From Phil1 sp964546125 (GTDB lineage: Bacteria; Bacillota; Clostridia; Christensenellales; CAG-138): a stretch of DNA of 28,778 nucleotides. Under the pieces are notes generated by a model. The model was not told where the DNA came from. It was given only the letters and a program-made list of their open reading frames with translations, and searched no databases. Position 1 is the first letter of the stretch. Every line of letters starts with the position of its first letter. The stretch lies in the NCBI GenBank assembly GCA_964546125.1, contig CAZJIS010000020.1, positions 1-28,778 of the forward strand, written 5' to 3'. Made by a program: the position numbers and the translations under genes. Shown here piece by piece: positions 23,341 through 28,778 of the stretch.

Positions 23341-23910
23341 ATGAGCCGCTACGACTGGGGCGAACTCTACCGGCAGCTTTCGGCCTGCGAACAATGCGGG
23401 CTTTCAAAAACGCGCAACAACGTCGTGATCGGCACGGGCAGCCCCCAAGCCGAGGTGATGCTCGTGGGCGAGGGGCCGGGGCGGGATGAGGACCTGAGCG
23501 GCATCCCCTTCGTGGGCGTCGCGGGGCAATTGCTCGACAAAATGCTCAGGGCGATCGATCTCGACCGCGAGAAGGTCTATATTGCCAACATCGTCAAATG
23601 CCGCCCGCCGGGCAACCGCACGCCGGTGGACGATGAAGCCCATGCCTGCCTGCCCTATCTTCGCGCGCAGGTGGCGCTTGTGCGGCCGAAGATCATCCTC
23701 TGCCTCGGCAGGACCGCCGCGCGCTTTATTTTTGACGAAGAGGTGCGCATCACGCGCGACCGTGGCGTGTGGCGTTGCAAAAAGGGCGTGTGGATGCTTG
23801 CCACCTACCACCCGGCGGCGCTTTTGCGCGACATGTCGAAAAAAGCCGATGCGTGGGAAGATATGAAGGCCGTGCGGGATAAGCTTTTGGAGCTTCGCGG
23901 GGGAAAGTGA
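23341..23910 (+). CDS. Uracil-DNA glycosylase, family 4 (Fe-S)
   Basis: A 189-residue protein. Family-4 signatures are intact: motif A VGEGPGRDEDLSGIPFVGVAGQLLD, then IANIVKCRPPGNRTP, and motif B TYHPAALLRD (His157). The four cysteines that hold the 4Fe-4S cluster, Cys16, Cys19, Cys87 and Cys103, are all present with usual spacing. It removes uracil from DNA at the start of base excision repair. It is read directly after the hydrolase gene, with GAGGTG around that gene's stop codon as the ribosome binding site. Confidence 0.93.
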   Translation: MSRYDWGELYRQLSACEQCGLSKTRNNVVIGTGSPQAEVMLVGEGPGRDEDLSGIPFVGVAGQLLDKMLRAIDLDREKVYIANIVKCRPPGNRTPVDDEAHACLPYLRAQVALVRPKIILCLGRTAARFIFDEEVRITRDRGVWRCKKGVWMLATYHPAALLRDMSKKADAWEDMKAVRDKLLELRGGK

Positions 23911-23920
23911 GCCGCCGGGC

Positions 23921-23949
23921 TTGTACCCTCTTTGGACGGATGGTATAAT
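23921..23949 (+). promoter_or_regulatory. Sigma-A promoter of yebC
   Basis: TTGTAC, a 17-base spacer ending in TGG, and TATAAT lie 32 bases before the start codon. Confidence 0.7.
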
Positions 23950-23981
23950 TAATTGTTATTTCAGCGCGGGGGGTACTTTTC

Positions 23982-24728
23982 ATGTCAGGACATTCCAAAT
24001 GGGCGAACATCAAAAACAAAAAAGAAAAAACCGATTCCCAGCGCGGCAAGATCTTCACAAAGATCGGCCGTGAGCTTGCCATAGCCGTCAAAGAAGGCGG
24101 GGGCGACCCCAACAACAACGCGAAGCTGCGCGATGTCATCGCCAAGGCGAAGGCCGCCAACATGCCCAACGACAATATCGCGCGCTCCATCAAAAAGGCT
24201 GCGGGCGAGCTTGGCAACGTCAACTATGAAGAGATCACCTACGAGGGCTACGGCCCCAACGGCATCGCGATGATCATCGAGGTCGTGACCGACAACCGCA
24301 ACCGTACGGCTGCCGAGGTGCGCCATTTGTTCGATAAAAGCGGCGGCGCGCTGGGCGCATCCGGCTGCGTGTCGTGGATGTTCAATAAGCGCGGGCTTCT
24401 TGTGGTTGAAAAGAGCCTGTCGGTCGATGAGGATGAGCTCATGCTCTTCGCGCTCGACGCGGGCGCGGAGGATTTCGTGCCGCTTGAGGATGTGTATGAG
24501 ATCTACACCGCCGTTCCCGATTTCACGGCCGTGCGCGAGGCGCTCGAAAGCGCGGGCTACGCGTTCCTTTCCGCCGAACTTTCAATGATCCCGCAGACCT
24601 CCGTCGACGCGAGCGATCCCGAGCTTGCCGAGAAGGTCGAGCGCATGATCGAGCGCTTTGAAGATAACGACGACGTGCAGGAGATTTTCCACAACGCGGT
24701 CTTGCCCGTTTACGAAGAGGAAGACTGA
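23982..24728 (+). CDS. yebC: YebC/PmpR/TACO1-family protein
   Basis: A 248-residue protein of family length. It begins MSGHSKWANIKNKKEKTDSQRGKIFTKIGRELAIAVKEGGGDP and contains NMPNDNIARSIKKAAGE, YEGYGPNGIAMIIEVVTDNRNRTAAEVRHLFDKSGGALG and CVSWMFNKRG, all hallmarks of the YebC family. Members are described as transcription factors and more recently as translation factors that relieve ribosome stalling at proline stretches. Often the gene neighbours ruvC/ruvA; here it stands alone with its own promoter. Confidence 0.96.
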   Translation: MSGHSKWANIKNKKEKTDSQRGKIFTKIGRELAIAVKEGGGDPNNNAKLRDVIAKAKAANMPNDNIARSIKKAAGELGNVNYEEITYEGYGPNGIAMIIEVVTDNRNRTAAEVRHLFDKSGGALGASGCVSWMFNKRGLLVVEKSLSVDEDELMLFALDAGAEDFVPLEDVYEIYTAVPDFTAVREALESAGYAFLSAELSMIPQTSVDASDPELAEKVERMIERFEDNDDVQEIFHNAVLPVYEEED

Positions 24729-24767
24729 GGCGGATTGATCCGAACCCCGAATAGAACGGAATCACAA

Positions 24768-24794
24768 AGGGCGCCCGAGCATATGCGGCGCCCT
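24768..24794 (+). terminator. Candidate hairpin after yebC
   Basis: AGGGCGCC (24768-24775) pairs with GGCGCCCT (24787-24794) around an 11-base loop. There is no T-run directly after it, but CCGCC and GGCGG flanking a GCTTTTT segment about 20 bases further may assist. The call is tentative. Confidence 0.4.
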
Positions 24795-24871
24795 CGCCTA
24801 TGCGCGGCCCCGCCGCTTTTTGGCGGTAATGCGGCAGAAATTCATACAATCGTGTCAAAACGCAAAAACGC

Positions 24872-24900
24872 TTGAAAGCGAAAAAAAGCTTGTATATAAT
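24872..24900 (+). promoter_or_regulatory. Sigma-A promoter of the first two-component operon
   Basis: TTGAAA, a 17-base spacer and a perfect TATAAT lie 31 bases before the start codon at 24932. Confidence 0.7.
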
Positions 24901-24931
24901 CGCCCTATAAGCTAAAAGGGGGGAGTGGATC

Positions 24932-25627
24932 ATGGCCGCGGGGAAAATATTGATCTGCGACGATCAGCCGATCTTGCACGAAACGCTGGGCGTTTATCTC
25001 CAAAGCGAGGGATACGAGCACATTTCGGCAATGGACGGGGAAGAGGCGCTTCTAAAAAACGCCGCGTGCAAGCCGGATTTGATCCTTCTTGATATCATGA
25101 TGCCTAAAAAATCCGGCATCGAGGTCTGCCGCGAGATCCGCGCCGCAAGCCGCGTGCCCATCATCATGCTTACGGCTAGAGGCGAGGAGATCGACCGCGT
25201 TTTAGGGTTGGAACTCGGGGCGGATGATTATATCGTCAAACCCTTTAGCGCGCGCGAGGTGGTCGCGCGCATCAAGGCCGTGCTCAGGCGCTTTCATGCC
25301 GCGCGGGAAGAGCCGCAAACGGCGCTGCGTTTTGAAGAACTTACGATCAATCTGAGCCATTACGATGTGCGCGTCCGGGGCGAGAAGATCCCTCTCACGC
25401 CCAAGGAGGTGGAAATTCTGCACCTTTTAGCCTCCCATCCCGGGCGCGTGTTCGAGCGCGAGCAGATTTTGGCGCAGGTTTGGGGTTACAGCGACTTTTT
25501 CGGCGATACGCGCGCCGTCGACACGCAAATCAAGCGCATCCGCCAAAAGCTTCCGCAGGAGGGCGTCCCCTGGTCGATCAAGACCGTGTACGGCATCGGC
25601 TATAAATTCGAGGCGGGCGGAGCATGA
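24932..25627 (+). CDS. Response regulator 1, OmpR/PhoB family
   Basis: A 231-residue protein. The receiver domain has the acidic pair Asp10/Asp11, phospho-acceptor Asp54 (LILLDIMMP), Thr81 and Lys103 (ADDYIVKPF). The C-terminal winged helix (about 130-228) carries LTPKEVEILHLLASHPGRVFEREQILAQVWGYSDFFGDTRAVDTQIKRIRQKL and YGIGYKFE, typical of PhoB-type DNA binding. The stop overlaps the start of the kinase gene as ATGA. It is a close paralogue of the regulator at 27281. Target genes cannot be told. Confidence 0.95.
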   Translation: MAAGKILICDDQPILHETLGVYLQSEGYEHISAMDGEEALLKNAACKPDLILLDIMMPKKSGIEVCREIRAASRVPIIMLTARGEEIDRVLGLELGADDYIVKPFSAREVVARIKAVLRRFHAAREEPQTALRFEELTINLSHYDVRVRGEKIPLTPKEVEILHLLASHPGRVFEREQILAQVWGYSDFFGDTRAVDTQIKRIRQKLPQEGVPWSIKTVYGIGYKFEAGGA

Positions 25628-27216
25628 ATTCACTGTTAAAAAAGACCCTCGCGATGATTCTCGCGGGCGTTCTGCTCAGCGCCCTCATCACGGCGCTGCT
25701 GTTCCGCGTGACGGGCATCGAAGCCTATGCGGACATTAAGCTCGCGGAGCTGATGCCGCGCGCCTATTTTCTCGCCGACCGTTCGGCGGAATATATGCAG
25801 GGCTTCACAACGCGGCGCGAATACGAGGCGGTCATCAACTCCGATAGCAGACTGTGGGATGCGGAGCTGTATGTTTACAACGCCACGGGCGACCTTATCG
25901 GCTCCTCGCTGCACGGGGACAGGCAGCGCAGCATGCAATTGATTGAAAAGCACCTTTCCCGGGCGCTTTCGGGGGAGAGCGTGCGCGCGCTTATCGTCAC
26001 AAGCGGCGCGGGCGTGATCGCGGGCGCGCCGATTGTGAGCGCGTTTGGCAACGTCATCGGCGCGGCGTTCCTTGTCAAACCCATGCAGGAACTGACAGCG
26101 ACGCTGCGCTCGCTCATTTGGGCGCTTGCGGCCGCGATGCTGCTTTCCGTCGTGTTGATGATTTTGCCCTCGTATTTTGCCTCGCGCAGGCTCACCGGCC
26201 CGCTTAAAACGATGAATGCATCGGCGCTTGCGATGGCGGAGGGCGATTTCACCGTCAAAGCGCACGAGAAAGGGCGCGACGAAATCGCCCAGCTCGGCCG
26301 CTCGCTTAACCTGCTTTCGGGCGCGCTCTCGGCGAGCATCGGTGAGCTGACTTTCGAGCGCAATCGCCTGCGCGGCGTGCTCGACGGGCTTGGTGAGGGC
26401 GTCATCGCCGTCAATGCCCGCAGCGAAGTCATGCAATTCAACCCCGCGGCGCCGCGGCTTTTCGGCTGCGAGGGGCGACGCCCGGAAGAGAGCGCCCTTT
26501 ACCGCGAACTTCAGCCCGAGATCGAGCGGATCGTCACGGGGAAAGCCGAGAACACAACGCTTGAGCGCGCGCAGCGCGAGCGCACGCTGCGTTTCACCCT
26601 CACAACGCTTTATGAGGGGGAGGGGGTGATCGCCGGCGCGCTCATCCTCGTGCAGGATGTGAGCGAGGCCGTTCGCCTTGAGCAGACGCGCCGCGATTAC
26701 GTCGCCAATGTTTCGCACGAGCTGCGCACGCCGCTCTCGGCNNNNNNNNNNNNNNNNNNNNNNNNNNNNNNNNNNNNNNNNNNNNNNNNNNNNNNNNNNN
26801 NNNNNNNNNNNNNNNNNNNNNNNNNNNNNNNNNNNNNNNNNTGCTTTGGCAATGCGGACCGTATCGAGCAGGTGCTCATCGCCCTCATCGATAACGCCAT
26901 CCGCCACAACGCGCAGGGGAGCGACATTCTGCTTTCCCTCGAAGCGCGCGGGGGGGAGAGCGTGGTGCTCGTGCAAAACGGCGGCCATATCGCCGAGGAG
27001 GACCTTCCGCATATTTTTGAGCGCTTCTATAAGGCCGACCATGCGCACGCGGGCGAAGGAACGGGCCTTGGCCTTTCGATTGCCAAAGAAATTATCGATC
27101 TTCTTCACGAACGCATCTGGGCCGAAAGCGGGGAGGGAAGCGTGCGATTGTTCTTCACGCTCCAACATTACGAACCTGCTGCGGCGCGCGCGGGACAAGC
27201 CGGTGAAAAAAAGTGA
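25624..27216 (+). CDS. Sensor histidine kinase 1 (HAMP-PAS-HisKA-HATPase), interrupted by an assembly gap
   Basis: The layout is a transmembrane helix (about 7-28), an extracytoplasmic sensor of about 130 residues, a second helix (about 164-186), HAMP (to about 240), a PAS-like region (FERNRLRGVLDGLGEGVIAVNARSEVMQFNPAA) and the phospho-acceptor His365 in VANVSHELRTPLS. A 100-N run follows. After it come the N box (IEQVLIALIDNAIRHN), F box (DLPHIFERFYKAD) and G2 box (GTGLGLSIAKEI). In PhoR-type kinases about 95-100 residues separate the two flanks, so about 290 bases are really missing and the frame across the N run is nominal. The G1 box reads QNGGHI rather than DxGxG. The start overlaps the response regulator stop (ATGA). 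Confidence 0.92.
   Translation: MNSLLKKTLAMILAGVLLSALITALLFRVTGIEAYADIKLAELMPRAYFLADRSAEYMQGFTTRREYEAVINSDSRLWDAELYVYNATGDLIGSSLHGDRQRSMQLIEKHLSRALSGESVRALIVTSGAGVIAGAPIVSAFGNVIGAAFLVKPMQELTATLRSLIWALAAAMLLSVVLMILPSYFASRRLTGPLKTMNASALAMAEGDFTVKAHEKGRDEIAQLGRSLNLLSGALSASIGELTFERNRLRGVLDGLGEGVIAVNARSEVMQFNPAAPRLFGCEGRRPEESALYRELQPEIERIVTGKAENTTLERAQRERTLRFTLTTLYEGEGVIAGALILVQDVSEAVRLEQTRRDYVANVSHELRTPLSXXXXXXXXXXXXXXXXXXXXXXXXXXXXXXXXXXCFGNADRIEQVLIALIDNAIRHNAQGSDILLSLEARGGESVVLVQNGGHIAEEDLPHIFERFYKADHAHAGEGTGLGLSIAKEIIDLLHERIWAESGEGSVRLFFTLQHYEPAAARAGQAGEKK
26742..26841. other. Assembly gap (100 N) inside histidine kinase 1
   Basis: No shared sequence is seen between the two flanks. The dimerisation helix pair and the start of the ATPase domain are missing, so real sequence is absent here, unlike at the other gap. 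Confidence 0.95.
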
Positions 27217-27223
27217 AACGCTC

Positions 27224-27252
27224 TTCAAACCAAAGAAGAAGCGTGTTATAAT
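27224..27252 (+). promoter_or_regulatory. Sigma-A promoter of the second two-component operon
   Basis: TTCAAA, a 17-base spacer ending in TGT, and a perfect TATAAT lie in the 64-base gap after kinase 1. Confidence 0.6.
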
Positions 27253-27280
27253 TAAATAATATCATTGGGGGGTAAGCGCA

Positions 27281-27970
27281 ATGAATGCCGTCAAAATTTT
27301 AATCGCGGACGATGATCCGAACGTTCACGAGTCTTTGGGCCTTTATATTAAAGACGCGGGCTATGAGGCGGTGGATGTATATGATGGCGCGGCTGCGGTA
27401 AGCGCGGCGCTATCGCCCGAGATCGCCCTGGTCGTGCTCGATATTATGATGCCCGTCATGTCCGGCATCGACGCGTGCAAGGAGATCCGCAAAACTTCGC
27501 GCGTGCCGATCATCATGCTCACCGCTAAGGGCGAGGAGATCGACCGCATCCTCGGGCTTGAGCTCGGGGCGGATGATTACATCGTCAAACCCTTCAGCCC
27601 CCGCGAAGTGGTCACGCGCATCAAGGCGGTGCTGCGAAGGACCAACGAGCCGCCCCAGCACAGCGAAGAGGGCTGCGTTGCCTACGACGGGCTTGTGATC
27701 GACATTAAGAGTTACACTGTCACCCTTCACGGGCAGCCTGTTGTGTGCACGCCCAAGGAAATTGAAATCCTTTACATGCTCGCTTCCAACCCCGGGCAGG
27801 TGTTCACGCGCGAGCAGCTTCTCAATAAAGTGTGGGGCTATGATTTTGCGGGTGAAACGCGCACGGTGGATACGCACATCAAGCGCATCCGCGCAAAGCT
27901 CGACAACACGGATCTCAACTGGTCCATCAAAACCATCTACGGGGTCGGTTATAAATTCGAGGTGGAGTGA
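27281..27970 (+). CDS. Response regulator 2, OmpR/PhoB family
   Basis: A 229-residue protein. The receiver has Asp10-Asp12, phospho-acceptor Asp54 (LVVLDIMMP), a Thr in IIMLTAKGEE and a Lys in ADDYIVKPF. The C-terminal winged helix has CTPKEIEILYMLASNPGQVFTREQLLNKVWGYDFAGETRTVDTHIKRIRAKL. It is near-identical to response regulator 1 over SRVPIIMLTA..GEEIDR.LGLELGADDYIVKPFS.REVV.RIKAVLRR. The ribosome binding site is GGGGGG upstream of AATG. A kinase gene follows 5 bases after the stop. Confidence 0.95.
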   Translation: MNAVKILIADDDPNVHESLGLYIKDAGYEAVDVYDGAAAVSAALSPEIALVVLDIMMPVMSGIDACKEIRKTSRVPIIMLTAKGEEIDRILGLELGADDYIVKPFSPREVVTRIKAVLRRTNEPPQHSEEGCVAYDGLVIDIKSYTVTLHGQPVVCTPKEIEILYMLASNPGQVFTREQLLNKVWGYDFAGETRTVDTHIKRIRAKLDNTDLNWSIKTIYGVGYKFEVE

Positions 27971-27975
27971 TCCCG

Positions 27976-28778
27976 ATGCGAAGCGTTTTCTTCTGGCGGC
28001 TCGTGCTCACATTGGCTGTGGCGATGCTTGTTGCGGCGGTCGTCATGTTCGGCGGCTATGCGTTCCTGAGCCGCGATGTTTATACGCAAATCAAACTGGA
28101 TGAGCTGCAATCCTCCGCGGAGGCGGCGGGACGGCTCACCGCGGAATACTTGGCAAATAACCTCGACGAGGCGACCTTTGGCCGTTTGGCCCAAACCGCC
28201 ATGTCGCATGAAAACGGCGCGGCGCTCGCCGTAAACAGCGAAGGCCGCGTCCTTTTTTATGCGGACGCGCTGCTCCAAATCGATGAAAACTTGGCCGAAT
28301 CCTATTTTCGCGCGTATCTTGGGCAGCTTCTTGCGGGGGGCAGCATCCGCCTGGATCGCCTCACCGCCCCCGACGGGCGGGCGATGCTCGCCGCGGGCAC
28401 GCCGATCGTGAACGAGCGCGGCGAGGTGCTCGGCGCGGTGCTTTTGTTGCGTTCGTTCAAGGTTATCACGGGCACGACCACGCGCATGTCGATCATTTTC
28501 CTTTGGATGGCGGTGTTCGCGATCCCTCTTGGCATGATCGGCACGGCCTGGCGCGTGAAGACCGTGACGGAGCCGATCAACCGCCTCTCGGAAGCGGCGC
28601 ATGAGATGACGCGCGGCAACTTCAACATCCGCGTCGATGAAAGCGCGCCCGGCGAGATCGGCCAGCTTGCCCGCGCGCTCAACGAATTGTGCGCGGAACT
28701 CTCGCGCACCATCCGCGCGCTCAGCTCCGAAAAAGGCCAGCTCGACCAAATTCTGCAAAGCCTCACGGACGGCGTCGC
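27976..28778 (+). CDS. Sensor histidine kinase 2, N-terminal part (runs off the right edge)
   Basis: 267 codons are visible and the frame is open at the right edge. It starts MRSVFFWRLVLTLAVAMLVAAVVMFGGYAF, a first transmembrane helix, followed by about 140 extracytoplasmic residues. A second helix begins near residue 171 (MSIIFLWMAVFAIPLGMIGTAW), then HAMP (VTEPINRLSEAAHEMTRGNFNIRVDESAPGEIGQLARALNEL), and the beginning of a PAS region (EKGQLDQILQSLTDGV). The same order is found in kinase 1. The catalytic domains lie outside the window, but the position directly after response regulator 2 makes the kinase assignment safe. Confidence 0.9.
   Translation, partial: MRSVFFWRLVLTLAVAMLVAAVVMFGGYAFLSRDVYTQIKLDELQSSAEAAGRLTAEYLANNLDEATFGRLAQTAMSHENGAALAVNSEGRVLFYADALLQIDENLAESYFRAYLGQLLAGGSIRLDRLTAPDGRAMLAAGTPIVNERGEVLGAVLLLRSFKVITGTTTRMSIIFLWMAVFAIPLGMIGTAWRVKTVTEPINRLSEAAHEMTRGNFNIRVDESAPGEIGQLARALNELCAELSRTIRALSSEKGQLDQILQSLTDGV

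Noticed and set aside
25636..27228. A 530-codon antisense frame opposite histidine kinase 1
   Set aside because: It runs through the N gap, has no recognisable domain, and the sense strand has all kinase motifs.
1..28778. tRNA, rRNA, CRISPR array, prophage or toxin-antitoxin module
   Set aside because: Nothing with the needed sequence signatures was seen by eye on either strand; a tRNAscan or covariance search was not possible here.

Overview
The window looks like a draft scaffold from a high-GC, gut-type anaerobe of the Clostridia (Bacillota). The pointers are a type III glutamine synthetase, a glutamate dehydrogenase closely resembling the Clostridium symbiosum enzyme, ygeY/ygeW purine-catabolism genes, a VanW lipoprotein, a DUF1848 protein, strong AGGAGG-type ribosome binding sites and sigma-A promoters with frequent extended -10 (TGnTATAAT) elements. 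Two runs of exactly 100 N (15932-16031 and 26742-26841) are scaffold joins. The placement within Clostridia is an inference.

Layout, left to right. 1-2060: end of a ygeY-ygeW operon (M20 hydrolase and knotted carbamoyltransferase) closed by a strong terminator. 2227-3233: a small HExxH protein and a GyrI-like ligand-binding protein. 3277-5199 (minus): a solitary beta-class DNA methyltransferase and an FCD/GntR regulator, divergent from a VanW lipoprotein (5347-6759). 6775-7620 (minus): a CPBP membrane protease. 7711-9140: psuG plus an ACT-domain protein. 9159-12046 (minus): a tightly overlapping operon of a Crp/Fnr regulator and a three-part taurine/nitrate-type ABC importer. 12205-16222: a LolD/MacB-type ATPase, a surface-anchored adhesin-like protein and an FtsX/MacB permease, all with ATGA overlaps.

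16223-16781 has no intact gene. It is a small graveyard: a deleted and frameshifted NuoF/HydB (flavin and Fe-S hydrogenase/NADH dehydrogenase subunit) relic, a 132-bp non-autonomous element with GGCTCT termini and a perfect internal hairpin, a weak FMN-riboswitch-like fragment, and then a clean promoter for glnN.

16782-20369: glnN and gdh, the ammonia assimilation/release pair. 20427-22266 (minus): a LysR regulator and a DUF1848 protein, divergent from an alpha/beta hydrolase (22414) that is followed by a family-4 uracil-DNA glycosylase. 23982-24728: a YebC-family protein. 24932-28778: two tandem, paralogous PhoB-type response regulator/histidine kinase pairs. The first kinase is interrupted by the second N run and the second kinase runs off the right edge.

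No tRNA, rRNA, CRISPR array, intact transposase or phage module was seen. No complete new defence or mobile system is evident. The most unusual DNA is the relic/element stretch at 16223-16700, and the least understood operons are the Crp-regulated ABC importer and the ATPase/surface protein/permease trio.
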